A stretch of 64,000 bases of DNA from Marinobacter subterrani (GCF_001045555.1 NZ_LFBU01000002.1:124001-188000), one strand, 5' to 3'; shown: positions 9,633 to 17,733, numbered from the stretch's first letter. Translations and numbers: made by a program. The notes: generated from the letters alone by a model not told the origin.

Positions 9633-10046
9633 ATGACGGACCTTAAAGTGCTGGTAGTGGAAGACGAGCCGGTAATGCGAGAGCGGCTGGTGAACATGCT
9701 CTACAAGGCCGGAGCAACGCAGGTCGCCGAGTGCGTGGATGCCGGCTCTGCCAGGTCGGCCTTCGAAGCCGGTGAGTTCCAGATCATCCTGCTGGATCTC
9801 GGGCTGCCGGACGGCGATGGCCACGAGCTGATGCTGGAGTTCAAGCGGCGCCGGGAGGAGCAGCACATCGTTCTGGTGACGGCTGACGATTCAATTGAAA
9901 GTATTCAGCGGGCCATCAGTGCGGGCGCCAACGGCTATGTGGTGAAACCCTACTCCCAGGAAAAGATTCATGATGTAGTGAACAATTACGCCATGGTTCA
10001 CGGCGGAGACATGGCGACCATGCAGGGTCTGAACCGTCGCCACTGA
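9633..10046 (+). CDS. Single-domain response regulator (CheY-like)
   Basis: The 137 residues form one receiver domain: acidic pair in VVEDEP near residues 9-11, phospho-acceptor Asp in LLDLGLPDGDG (about 53), conserved Thr in LVTADD (about 83) and Lys in VVKPYS (about 105). There is no output domain, so it probably acts by protein contact or as a phosphate shuttle. Its position directly after the hybrid kinase operon suggests it receives phosphate from that kinase's Hpt domain. Confidence 0.9.
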   Translation: MTDLKVLVVEDEPVMRERLVNMLYKAGATQVAECVDAGSARSAFEAGEFQIILLDLGLPDGDGHELMLEFKRRREEQHIVLVTADDSIESIQRAISAGANGYVVKPYSQEKIHDVVNNYAMVHGGDMATMQGLNRRH

Positions 10047-10086
10047 CCGGTCCAGACCCGGAATGGTGTAAACCCTGGCAAGGCGC

Positions 10087-10359
10087 TCAGGCTACCTGCC
10101 TGGCGATCCAGGAGTTGTAACGGGTCGCCAGCGCCCTGACATAGCGCGCTTCGGCGTCGTTCAGGTTGCCCAGGACTCCCTTGAAGATCCAGCCTCGCTC
10201 GTACACACCCAGCACCCGCTGTTCGTCGTCCAGATTGACGCGCTGATTCAGTTTCTTGCAGATTGCATCCAGCAGCGGCAGCTTCTCAGGCCGCTTGATC
10301 GGGCCCTGACGCGTGCCCATGGGCTGGTTCGCGGCGCGTGTTGTCGGATGTCTTTTCAT
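10087..10359 (-). CDS. Unknown small basic protein, 90 residues
   Basis: The start at 10359 is supported by AAGGAGAA a few bases upstream. The protein has a basic, disordered N-terminus (MKRHPTTRAANQ) followed by a helical region with a conserved-looking GWIFKGVLGNLNDAEARYV segment. No known domain is recognised. Its coding start lies only about 26 bases past a strong terminator on the same strand, so expression may depend on read-through or on its own unseen promoter. Confidence 0.65.
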   Translation of the reverse strand: MKRHPTTRAANQPMGTRQGPIKRPEKLPLLDAICKKLNQRVNLDDEQRVLGVYERGWIFKGVLGNLNDAEARYVRALATRYNSWIARQVA

Positions 10360-10384
10360 GATGTTCTCCTTGTCGTTTTGCGGC

Positions 10385-10424
10385 TGCAAAAACAAAACCC
10401 CGGTGCCGAGAGCAACCGGGGTTT
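10385..10424 (-). terminator. Rho-independent terminator upstream of the 90-residue gene
   Basis: Perfect 10-bp arms AAACCCCGGT (10395-10404) and ACCGGGGTTT (10415-10424) enclose a 10-base loop. On the minus strand the stem is followed by TTTTGTTTTT. It can end the transcript carrying the 29-codon ORF, or act as an attenuator for the gene at 10359. Confidence 0.8.
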
Positions 10425-10478
10425 CGCGGAGAAGCTGACCCGGTCGCTACAAAGGCTCCCGGGACTGACCGAAAGCCG

Positions 10479-10568
10479 TTAGATGTCTTTCACCATCGCG
10501 CGAACAGACTGCCCTGCGTGGCAACCTGCGGCTATGTAAGCAATGAGCTGTGGAATCATTCTGGTCAT
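10479..10568 (-). CDS. Candidate 29-residue small protein or leader peptide
   Basis: An ATG at 10568 opens 29 codons ending in TAA at 10479. AAGAG lies about six bases upstream of the ATG. The peptide starts MTRMIPQLIAYIAAGCHAG, has one cysteine, and ends in VKDI; its first half is hydrophobic. A promoter-like element lies about 30-57 bases upstream of the ATG and a strong terminator about 55 bases after the stop, so the ORF fills a complete short transcription unit. It is not recognised. It could be a real small protein, a regulatory leader, or chance within a small RNA. Confidence 0.45.
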   Translation of the reverse strand: MTRMIPQLIAYIAAGCHAGQSVRAMVKDI

Positions 10569-10597
10569 ACCGGCTCTTTTGTTTCGGTTCACTTGCC

Positions 10598-10625
10598 AGT
10601 GTATAGGCTATCAGGCCGTTTGCAA
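10598..10625 (-). promoter_or_regulatory. Probable minus-strand promoter of the 29-codon unit
   Basis: Reading the minus strand, TTGCAA (10625-10620) and TACACT (10603-10598) are spaced by 16 bases. A start near 10590 would give a transcript of about 200 bases ending at the terminator at 10385-10424. Confidence 0.45.
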
Positions 10626-10704
10626 TAGGCCGGGCTCTTCGGCAAACCCCTACAGACGGCGCCCGGGGCGATTGGCATAATTTTCGGCGTCACGTGTTTT
10701 ACGT

Positions 10705-10785
10705 TGTGCAATCCCGATTGTCTGCCGCGCCAGACAGTCGATGGATCTCTCCTTTATACGCAGCCCTCAGGGCTGCGTTTTTTTT
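10705..10785 (+). ncRNA. Candidate trans-acting small RNA
   Basis: A plus-strand terminator here has no plus-strand gene before it for about 700 bases. Just upstream is a 9-bp stem (GATTGTCTG at 10716-10724 with CAGACAGTC at 10731-10739), then an unpaired pyrimidine-rich stretch (TCTCTCCTTT, 10746-10755) complementary to a ribosome-binding site, then the terminator hairpin. This order (5' hairpin, seed-like linker, terminator with a U tail) is typical of Hfq-dependent small RNAs. The 5' end is not defined; TTGGCA at 10672 is a weak candidate -35. No match to a known RNA is claimed. Confidence 0.5.
10759..10785 (+). terminator. Rho-independent terminator with T8 tail
   Basis: CGCAGCC (10759-10765) pairs with GGCTGCG (10771-10777) across a five-base loop, followed by eight T. 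Orientation is plus. The minus-strand exonuclease gene ends three bases further on, but on that strand the stem is not followed by T, so it does not obviously serve that gene. Confidence 0.85.
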
Positions 10786-10787
10786 GG

Positions 10788-11312
10788 TCAGAGAAACTTC
10801 GTAGTCGGTACGGCGGTGTGATCTTCCACGGCGAGGCGTTGCCAGGTTTTATGCAGGATCAGGGCGTCATTGGCCGCCCGGTGCACGGGCAGGCCGAGTT
10901 CCGAGATGACCTGTTGGCGCGTGGCGGACCACTGCCGAACCTGCCGTGAATCCAGCAGGGCCGAGATAGACTCGAGCTGGAACGCCGGCCGTATGCGGGT
11001 TGCCTTGAACAACCGGTGCAGCCAGAAACTGTCAAAGGTCCAAGCATCGCAAAACACCTGTTCCGGCACCAACTCATTCAGCGCCCGCGCCACCTCGCTG
11101 ACCGCCGCACCGTCCCTTTCCAGGGTCTGGCGGGAAATGCCGTGGATCTGCTCGGCACTCTCGGACCAGTCCTGCCAGAGCACATGGGGACAGATCAGCC
11201 AGCTGTGCAGGCTTCCGTCCGGCATGCAGATGCCTACTTCAATCGGGTAGCTTGCGATGAGATCAAGACTGGATGCCTCGAAATCGATGAATGCCGGGCG
11301 GATAGTGGTCAT
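10788..11312 (-). CDS. DEDDh 3'-5' exonuclease-like protein
   Basis: The 174-residue protein carries the DEDD exonuclease signature: Exo I as DFEASSLD (residues 10-17), Exo II with Asp in CDAWTFDSFWL (about 88-98), and Exo III as HRAANDALI with the His-x4-Asp spacing of the DEDDh subgroup. It is a stand-alone nuclease domain similar to DnaQ epsilon or RNase T, without polymerase or tau-binding parts. The substrate (DNA or RNA 3' ends) is not determined by sequence. It is transcribed away from queC. Confidence 0.8.
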   Translation of the reverse strand: MTTIRPAFIDFEASSLDLIASYPIEVGICMPDGSLHSWLICPHVLWQDWSESAEQIHGISRQTLERDGAAVSEVARALNELVPEQVFCDAWTFDSFWLHRLFKATRIRPAFQLESISALLDSRQVRQWSATRQQVISELGLPVHRAANDALILHKTWQRLAVEDHTAVPTTKFL

Positions 11313-11497
11313 TGCGTCAGCTTGGAAGATGAAGTGTTTTTAGCTGAGTTTACCCGCCCCGAACCCGGGACGCGAACCCAACCTGTGCCTGCACTGTTAC
11401 AATATGTCCATTGATTGTAAAAGCCCGATGACAGCGACCGGTCAAGGGCCCGACAGTAAACCAGCTAAACCAGAATCGCACCATACGGGGAGCCCGA

Positions 11498-12163
11498 ATG
11501 ACTGACACCGTGGTTGTAATCTATTCCGGAGGCATGGACTCCTACACCCTGCTGCATCTCGCCAGGGAGCGTGGCTATAAGGTACATGCCCTGTCCTTCA
11601 ATTATGGCCAGCGGCACGTCAAGGAGCTGGACTGCGCGCGTTCGGTGTGTACGGCCCTGGGCATTCCCCACAAGGTGATCGATATCCGCGCCATGAGTGA
11701 GGTGATGGCCGGTTCCTCGCTGACGTCGGATCTCGAGGTGCCGGAAGGTCACTATGAAGAAGACAGCATGAAGGCCACTGTGGTGCCTAATCGCAACATG
11801 ATCCTGCTGTCGCTGGCGACCGGTTACGCGGTGACGATGGCTGCCGATGCTGTCTGGTATGGCGCACACGGCGGTGACCACGCCATCTATCCGGATTGCC
11901 GGCCGGAATTCGTGGCGAAGATGGATGCGGTGTGCCGGGTGGCCAACTATGAGCCGGTCGGCATCGAGGCGCCCTTCATGGCCATGGACAAGGGCCGGAT
12001 TCTGGCGGAAGGTCTTCGTCTCGGGCTGGATTACGCCCGCACCTGGACCTGCTATAACGGTCGCGACCGGGCCTGTGGCCGTTGCGGCTCCTGCGTCGAG
12101 CGTCTCGAGGCGTTTGCCGCCAATGGCGTCACCGACCCGCTTGAGTATGAGGGTAATCGTTGA
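11498..12163 (+). CDS. queC: 7-cyano-7-deazaguanine synthase QueC
   Basis: QueC converts 7-carboxy-7-deazaguanine to preQ0 using ATP and ammonia, in queuosine synthesis. The 221-residue protein has the PP-loop ATP motif YSGGMDS near residue 10 and a C-terminal zinc site with cysteines in [15 protein letters not shown]. Length is normal for the family. GGGGAG lies about seven bases before the ATG. The gene overlaps queE by one base (TGATG), so the two steps are translationally coupled. Confidence 0.96.
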   Translation: MTDTVVVIYSGGMDSYTLLHLARERGYKVHALSFNYGQRHVKELDCARSVCTALGIPHKVIDIRAMSEVMAGSSLTSDLEVPEGHYEEDSMKATVVPNRNMILLSLATGYAVTMAADAVWYGAHGGDHAIYPDCRPEFVAKMDAVCRVANYEPVGIEAPFMAMDKGRILAEGLRLGLDYARTWTCYNGRDRACGRCGSCVERLEAFAANGVTDPLEYEGNR

Positions 12164-12819
12164 TGTATCGGGTCAAGGAAGCTTTCTACACCCTGCAGGG
12201 TGAGGGTGCCCAGGCCGGTCGTGCCGCCGTGTTCTGCCGGTTCAGCAAGTGCAACCTCTGGACCGGGCGGGAGAAAGACCGGGCCAGTGCGATCTGCAAT
12301 TTCTGTGACACGGATTTTGTCGGCACCGATGGCCAGAACGGCGGCCGGTTTGACTCGCCGGACGCCCTGGCCCGCCACATTCGTGCGCTCTGGCCGGATG
12401 CGCCCGGCAAGCCCTACGTGGTCTGCACCGGCGGCGAACCCCTGTTGCAACTGGATACTGCCCTGATTGAGGCTTTCCATCGGGCAGGCCTTGAAGTCGG
12501 CGTGGAAACCAACGGTACCCTGCCGGCGCCGGAGGGCATTGACTGGCTGTGTGTCAGCCCGAAGGCCGATGCGCCGGTGGTGATCGATACCTGTGATGAG
12601 CTGAAACTGGTGTACCCGCAGCCTCTGGCGATGCCCGAGCGCTTCCTGGGCATTCGCGCAAGCCATTACTTCCTGTCTCCGATGGCATCGCCCGCCGTAC
12701 CGGAAACCGCCGTGGACGAGATCAAACAAAGCAATACCCGCCGTGCTACGGATTACTGCCTGGCCCACCCGCAATGGCGCCTGACCCTGCAGATGCACAA
12801 GATCATTGGCATCGACTGA
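12163..12819 (+). CDS. queE: 7-carboxy-7-deazaguanine synthase QueE (radical SAM)
   Basis: QueE rearranges 6-carboxytetrahydropterin into 7-carboxy-7-deazaguanine using S-adenosylmethionine and a 4Fe-4S cluster. The cluster cysteines here are spaced CX14CX2C (SKC, then 14 residues, then CNFC) instead of the common radical SAM CX3CX2C, an insertion known in some proteobacterial QueE enzymes. TGGEPLLQ, which binds SAM, follows. ATG 12163 overlaps the queC stop; TTG at 12160 is less likely. The pathway's QueD and QueF are not in the window. Confidence 0.95.
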   Translation: MYRVKEAFYTLQGEGAQAGRAAVFCRFSKCNLWTGREKDRASAICNFCDTDFVGTDGQNGGRFDSPDALARHIRALWPDAPGKPYVVCTGGEPLLQLDTALIEAFHRAGLEVGVETNGTLPAPEGIDWLCVSPKADAPVVIDTCDELKLVYPQPLAMPERFLGIRASHYFLSPMASPAVPETAVDEIKQSNTRRATDYCLAHPQWRLTLQMHKIIGID

Positions 12820-13893
12820 CTACCCGGCTACCGGCACCCGCTCGGCGGTCTTTTTCCCGACGCCCGCTGCTTTCCAGGTGTTCCGGTACTGGCTCGGGCT
12901 GGTGCCGGTCCAGCGCTTGAAGGCCCGGGTAAAGTTGGCCGCATCGGCGTAACCCAGGGCATCGGCAATCTGGCTCAGGTTCATGGCGGTATTGCGGAGC
13001 AGATCCGCCGCCCGTTCCAGCCGAACCCGGTCCACCAGCTGCTGGAAACTGGCGTCTTCCTCGTGCAGCCGGCGCTTGAGTGTTCGGTCGGAGACGAAGA
13101 GCGTACCTGCAACCCGGGCGAGTTTCGGCGGGAAGGGGTAACTGGTTTCAATCACCCGGCGCACCCGGCAGGCGAATCCGGCATCCTCGGTGAGTTGCTG
13201 AAGCGCCTCTTCGCACTGGGCCCGGGAGGAGGCAGCCAACTGGTCGTCGGTGAAGCGAACCGGCAGGCTCAGGCGGGCCAGCGGAATGACCAGGGCATTT
13301 TCCGTGGCACCGAATTCCACCGGTACCGGAATCCGGGCGCGAAAGCGCTGGAAATAGGCAGGCTCCGGGCCACGGCGAAGAATCCGCAACCCGTCAACCA
13401 CCGAGCCGGTCAACTGGGCGCCCATGGACACGCACCCGAACAGCATGGCATCCATGATAAAGCCCTGCAGCGGCCCCAGATCAATGCCACAGGACACGAG
13501 GTACCACGCGAGACTGCCGTTTTCCCGTTTGCTCACCTTGAGGTGGGGCACCCGAAGGGTCAGGTAGCGGGTCACCAGCTCCATGGCGTCACCCAGGGTG
13601 CGGCTGCTCATCACCGCCGTTCCCAGGGCGCCGTGCAGGGGAAGTTTCAGCTCCCGGGCCAGCAGTATGCCAAGCCCCGGCTCGCCGCTCTCGATAATGG
13701 CCCGGGTGACAAATTCGCTGGCCTGGGGCTGGCTGACCCGGAGATTGGTGGATTGCAGGCGGGCCGGATCCAGGCCGACCCGGAGCAGGAGATCCTGCTC
13801 GTCGACACCGATGGTGTTCAGCAGCTCGGCCAGAAGGTGAAGATAGATGGCCGGCATGCCCAGATCCTGGCCCGTTGATACGGAGGCGCGCAT
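12820..13893 (-). CDS. AraC-family transcriptional regulator (OruR/ArgR-like)
   Basis: The 357-residue protein has the N-terminal ligand-binding domain of the OruR type (about 20-200) and a C-terminal double helix-turn-helix with the AraC signature (MNLSQIADALGYADAANFTR and RAFKRWTGTSPSQYR). GAGGAAA precedes the ATG. It ends at the base after queE, tail to tail. The alpha/beta hydrolase gene upstream on the same strand is a possible target, but neither effector nor target is shown by the sequence. Confidence 0.9.
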   Translation of the reverse strand: MRASVSTGQDLGMPAIYLHLLAELLNTIGVDEQDLLLRVGLDPARLQSTNLRVSQPQASEFVTRAIIESGEPGLGILLARELKLPLHGALGTAVMSSRTLGDAMELVTRYLTLRVPHLKVSKRENGSLAWYLVSCGIDLGPLQGFIMDAMLFGCVSMGAQLTGSVVDGLRILRRGPEPAYFQRFRARIPVPVEFGATENALVIPLARLSLPVRFTDDQLAASSRAQCEEALQQLTEDAGFACRVRRVIETSYPFPPKLARVAGTLFVSDRTLKRRLHEEDASFQQLVDRVRLERAADLLRNTAMNLSQIADALGYADAANFTRAFKRWTGTSPSQYRNTWKAAGVGKKTAERVPVAG

Positions 13894-13953
13894 GGGTTTC
13901 CTCGTCTGACGCTGTTTTTGTTATGCCGTGGAATGCGTGGCTTTCACAATTAT

Positions 13954-14012
13954 GGCGCCTTCCGGGCCATTCCCCCATGACTTCGCTGACGGAAACAATG
14001 GCCCGAAAGGCC
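13954..14012. repeat. Imperfect inverted repeat between hydrolase and AraC genes
   Basis: CCTTCCGGGCCATT (about 13958-13971) is repeated in inverse as AATGGCCCGAAAGG (13997-14010), separated by about 25 bases. On either strand it could fold into a long hairpin, but no T run follows, so it is not a standard terminator. It lies in the 155-base gap upstream of the AraC gene. Confidence 0.45.
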
Positions 14013-14048
14013 AACTCGTGGCCAGAGTTGCGGGCGGGTAGTGAACTC

Positions 14049-14936
14049 TCACGGCCCTTGGCGGCGAATGAAGCGCTCCAGGACGCTCGCGGAACGCCCG
14101 GGCGTTTCCAGCATCGGCAGGTGCCCGATACCCCGGAACATATGGATCTCGGCGTGAGGTGTGGCCGAGCTGAGCCAGTCAACGCATCGGGTGGGTGTGA
14201 TAACGTCCCGGTCGCCCCACTGGACTTGCAGTGGTGGCGTGTCCGGCCCGAGATAGCGGGCCGGCGCCAGGGCGTCCGCCAGCATGTCCCGGAAGATATG
14301 CTGAAGGGCACTCCGGCGCTCCAGAAGATCGGGTCCCAGCAGGCCGGCCATGGCCAGCCCGGAGACTGAGGGCCTGCCCGTACCGACACTGTTGAACATG
14401 CGGTAAACGCCTTTCCAGTCCCGGGGAATCAGAATGGCGTCCCGATCGGACTCAACGGGCGCGTGGATGTCCACCTGGTCGTGCTCGGGGATCCCGGCAC
14501 TGTTCAGCAGGGTCAATGAACGTGGCGCAGAGGGCAGTGAATGGGCCAGAACCGCCGCAATCGCACCGCCCATGGAACTGCCGGCGAGGTGAAGGTTGTC
14601 CGTATGCACGCTGGCCAGCCAGTGCTTCAGGCGTTGTGCCTGGGTTTCGTAGCGGTAGCAGGCATCCGGCCGGTAGTCGCTTTCACCGAAGCCGGGCAGG
14701 TCGGGTGCGAGCAGGTGCCAGTCCCGGGGTAGCCGTTGCAGCCACAGCCCCCAGTTTTCCTTCATCGCGGCAAACCCGTGGATCAGCACCAGGGTCGGGC
14801 GCCCGGCGCCCGGCTTGCCGCGTTCCAGATAGACCATGTTGTGGCCGTCAACCAGGGTTTGCCGGCGGCGCGCCTGCAACAGGACGCGTTGCCCTATGCG
14901 TGCAGCAGGCCAGAGGTTGGGCGTGGGAACTCTCAT
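14049..14936 (-). CDS. Alpha/beta hydrolase
   Basis: The 295-residue protein has the alpha/beta hydrolase triad. The nucleophile elbow is GSSMGG (near residue 118), the acid lies in WGDRDVITP (about 237), and the histidine in GIGHLPML (about 269). The oxyanion region is LVLIHGFAAMKENW. No clear signal peptide is present, though the N-terminus is basic. Monoacylglycerol lipase-like or ester hydrolase activity is plausible; the substrate is unknown. It may be co-transcribed with the AraC regulator downstream. Confidence 0.85.
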   Translation of the reverse strand: MRVPTPNLWPAARIGQRVLLQARRRQTLVDGHNMVYLERGKPGAGRPTLVLIHGFAAMKENWGLWLQRLPRDWHLLAPDLPGFGESDYRPDACYRYETQAQRLKHWLASVHTDNLHLAGSSMGGAIAAVLAHSLPSAPRSLTLLNSAGIPEHDQVDIHAPVESDRDAILIPRDWKGVYRMFNSVGTGRPSVSGLAMAGLLGPDLLERRSALQHIFRDMLADALAPARYLGPDTPPLQVQWGDRDVITPTRCVDWLSSATPHAEIHMFRGIGHLPMLETPGRSASVLERFIRRQGP

Positions 14937-15057
14937 GGTGGTGGATGATTTCCGGTTGTGGGTCTGGCTTCCAGTGTATCCTGAGCGGCGCCCGGTGCTT
15001 TGGCTAAAGTGCCGGTTTGTCGCGGCGGACGGGCAACCACGGGCGCCCGGACTGCCC

Positions 15058-16821
15058 TCAGAGCCTGAGGTCGATGATCACCGGGTTGTGGTCGGAGGAT
15101 CGCCAGGGCCCCTGCTGGCCGTTCTGGCGGATGCCCTGGTAGCCGATCGCCCGGGGCTCATCGGTGTTCACCAGCCAGGCCTTGGCGCCCAGCACCCGGG
15201 GGCGCAGTTGTTCGGAGGCCAGGGCGTGGTCCAGCGTGCCTTTTTCGCCCTTGTAACGGTAGGTGTAGTGCCGGCAGCGGGCCGGCGTACAGGGATGAAA
15301 GTGATGCACCATGCTGGTAAAGCCGGCGGCGGAAAACACCGCCAGTGGCTGTTCACTGAGGTAACTGTTGAGGTCGCCGGCGATCAGGGTGCCGATGGAC
15401 TGCCCGTCGCCGGAATGGACGCCCGGCCAGTTGACCAGCGCGCTGGCCTCGGCCACCCGCCGACGGGTATAGCAGCCCTGTCCATCGGATTGATCCCGGT
15501 CGGCTCCCCGCGCGCCGCGGCAGGATTTCGACTTCAGGTGGGGGGCAACAATCCGCACTGTCCGCTCACCGCCAATGCGGCGAAAGTCCTGGGCCAGCGG
15601 GGGCCGGCCCTTGGTCCGGAAGGTACCGTCGGTCAGCCGGGAGGGTGCGCCGACGGGTGTTATCCGGTCGCTGCGGTATAACAGGGCGGTGCGGATTTCA
15701 TCGCCACCGTCCTCGCCCGGCGTGCGGACATACTGCCAGTGATCGCCCAGGGACCGGGCGAGCCCGGCAATGGCGCTGGCGGGACCATAGCCATCATTCT
15801 CCAGTTCGGAAACGGCCAGGATGTCCGGGTCCGGCGCCAGCAAGGTGTGGATCAGGCGCTGTCGCTGCTGTTCAAAGGCCGCGAGCGTCCCGGCGCCGCG
15901 GGAGGTGGGAAATCCCTTGCCCTGGCCGTTGCCGTTGAAGTAGTTGCCCAGGTTCTGGGCCATCATCCGGACAGTATCGTTCTGCAGGCGAGTGGGCGCC
16001 CGCGATCGGGGGTTGCTGGCAATAAATGCCGGTTCGCCCGAGGGCTGGATGCGCCACGCATCAAACCGAAAGTCCAGCACGCCGGTGAGGTTGCCGACCC
16101 GGTCACCGGCTCTCACCGTGGATGCAAGCGACAACCCTGCCGGTGGCCAGGGCACCGGGCGGGGATCGCGCACCGAGCGGTTGTCGTCCAGCAGCACCCG
16201 GTTCTGCCGGTGGCTGGCGGATAACCGATAGGCCTCCTGACCCGGGGCACGGTATTCGGTGGGCTGTACCTGATCCGAGGCGGCCAGTGCCAGTTCGCCG
16301 TATTCTGCGAGATTGTAGTTATCCACCACCGTTAGCGGGTAGCGGAAGCGTACCCGCATGTTTTCCCGGCTCTCGGGATGCATGGACCATGGCAGATCGA
16401 CCATGACCGGCTCGGGTTGCGCATCCCGGCCACACTCCCGGATGCTCCGGACCGCCACCAGCTCTGTCAGGCCATGGAACTCCTTGACCTTGCCGGTTAC
16501 CCGCAGGCGGCTGCCAGGTTTGCCGGTATCGCGGTTGGTGTAGACGAAGATCGCCTCGGAGGTGGCCGGATTGCTGTCGGCCTGGTGATCTGCCTGTTGA
16601 AGGTAGAAGCCGCCGAATCCGCCTTCGGCCCGGGAGTCCTGGGTAACGATGCCTTCCACGGTCACCGTCTGCCCGACCAGTGTCGAGGCCGCGCCACTGC
16701 CCTGGACAGCCGAAATCGCAGTGGCGGGATCACCACAGTCGGCCGCTGCCGTTGCAGCGCCCTGCAGCAACGGCAGTACCAGATAAAAGAAACGGAAAAA
16801 TAACCGGTGTCGGAGGTTCAC
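15058..16821 (-). CDS. Secreted ExeM/NucH-type nuclease
   Basis: This 587-residue protein starts with a signal peptide (RHRLFFRFFYLVLPLLQGA) followed by an OB-fold-like region (VTVEGIVTQDSRAEGGFGGFYLQ) typical of ExeM/NucH nucleases. The C-terminal two thirds is an endonuclease/exonuclease/phosphatase domain, with AVSELENDGYG, IAGDLNSYLSEQ and a closing RSSDHNPVIIDL that supply the metal and catalytic residues. Such enzymes degrade extracellular DNA for nutrients or biofilm turnover. No C-terminal anchor is seen. The upstream neighbour on the same strand ends 9 bases away. Confidence 0.9.
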   Translation of the reverse strand: MNLRHRLFFRFFYLVLPLLQGAATAAADCGDPATAISAVQGSGAASTLVGQTVTVEGIVTQDSRAEGGFGGFYLQQADHQADSNPATSEAIFVYTNRDTGKPGSRLRVTGKVKEFHGLTELVAVRSIRECGRDAQPEPVMVDLPWSMHPESRENMRVRFRYPLTVVDNYNLAEYGELALAASDQVQPTEYRAPGQEAYRLSASHRQNRVLLDDNRSVRDPRPVPWPPAGLSLASTVRAGDRVGNLTGVLDFRFDAWRIQPSGEPAFIASNPRSRAPTRLQNDTVRMMAQNLGNYFNGNGQGKGFPTSRGAGTLAAFEQQRQRLIHTLLAPDPDILAVSELENDGYGPASAIAGLARSLGDHWQYVRTPGEDGGDEIRTALLYRSDRITPVGAPSRLTDGTFRTKGRPPLAQDFRRIGGERTVRIVAPHLKSKSCRGARGADRDQSDGQGCYTRRRVAEASALVNWPGVHSGDGQSIGTLIAGDLNSYLSEQPLAVFSAAGFTSMVHHFHPCTPARCRHYTYRYKGEKGTLDHALASEQLRPRVLGAKAWLVNTDEPRAIGYQGIRQNGQQGPWRSSDHNPVIIDLRL

Positions 16822-16830
16822 ACCCGCAGT

Positions 16831-17733
16831 CTAGCAGAGGCCGGCAACCGCTTTGAGCGCCTGCTCACGTTTGCTGCCGAATCCGAGCTGATCCGGATTG
16901 GCCAGCTCAAGCTGCTGAACCAGCGGATCCGGGTGCAGGTTGTCGAAGGTAATTCCCAGCCGCGAAAGCACATAGGGCGCCAGGGCTGCCCGGGTGCCAA
17001 TCTCCAGCCGGCCACGGTCCATGCCGTAGTCACCGGCGATAATTTCCTGCTGGGCTCTGGTCAGGCGCTGATCCGGTGTGATCACCAGGGTAACCTCGCG
17101 GTTCCAGTCCTTGTCCTGCTCGCGCGGGTGTTTTGCCCGTTGTCTCAGGGCCTCCGGCGCGGTGCGGAACCGGCTCAGGGCGAAATCACGGAATTCCCGG
17201 TTTGAATCACACCAGGCGCGCAGGTGCCAGCTGTTGCCGGCACACACCAGGGTATGGGGCTCAAGGATGCTTTCAACCGCTTCCGGCCGGCTCAGGGAGG
17301 CGTAGCTGGCTCGCAACTGGCGCCCTTGCCGCGTCGCGGCAACCACCGCCCGCATTGTTTCCGGGGCGATAACACGGTTCGGGCCCGGCACGACAATGCT
17401 GTCAGGCAGGCCAATGTCGAGAGACTCGAAGGTATTGCTCAGGCTCTGCTGGCGGGCCAGCAGATCCAGATACTCGTTCACCATGCCCCGGGTAACCACC
17501 GGGCGGAATTTTGCAGCGGGAACGTAACCTTTGAGGTGGCGGTCATAAACCAAGTTGCCGGGAGCCAGCTCCCGCAGATAGGTATTGATGTCCTTGGACG
17601 CTTGCTGGCGACCAATACCAAAACTGTGGCAGATGTGGTTGGTGGTCAGACGACCTTCCCACAGGGCAACGGTTTCAATCAATCGGTAGCGAAGCAGCAG
17701 ATCCCAGCGGATGGGCCATTCCGTTTTTTTCAT
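16831..17733 (-). CDS. WYL-domain transcriptional regulator, CapW/BrxR-like
   Basis: The protein (300 residues from ATG 17733) begins with a winged-helix domain (RWDLLLRYRLIETVALWEGR, then FGIGRQQASKDINTYLRELA and GNLVYDRHLKGYV). A WYL domain follows, with the signature read as WHL in GNSWHLRAW, and a C-terminal WCX-like extension. This layout resembles the CapW/BrxR regulators that control CBASS, BREX and other phage-defence genes. Here no defence gene is adjacent: a secreted nuclease lies downstream and an MFS transporter is divergent. It may be an orphan or control the nuclease. A TTG at 17754 is an alternative start. Confidence 0.8.
   Translation of the reverse strand: MKKTEWPIRWDLLLRYRLIETVALWEGRLTTNHICHSFGIGRQQASKDINTYLRELAPGNLVYDRHLKGYVPAAKFRPVVTRGMVNEYLDLLARQQSLSNTFESLDIGLPDSIVVPGPNRVIAPETMRAVVAATRQGRQLRASYASLSRPEAVESILEPHTLVCAGNSWHLRAWCDSNREFRDFALSRFRTAPEALRQRAKHPREQDKDWNREVTLVITPDQRLTRAQQEIIAGDYGMDRGRLEIGTRAALAPYVLSRLGITFDNLHPDPLVQQLELANPDQLGFGSKREQALKAVAGLC

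Noticed and set aside
11313..11497. preQ1 riboswitch before queC
   Set aside because: The leader lacks the compact C-rich stem-loop with A-rich tail of preQ1-I, and no preQ1-II or -III fold was recognised.
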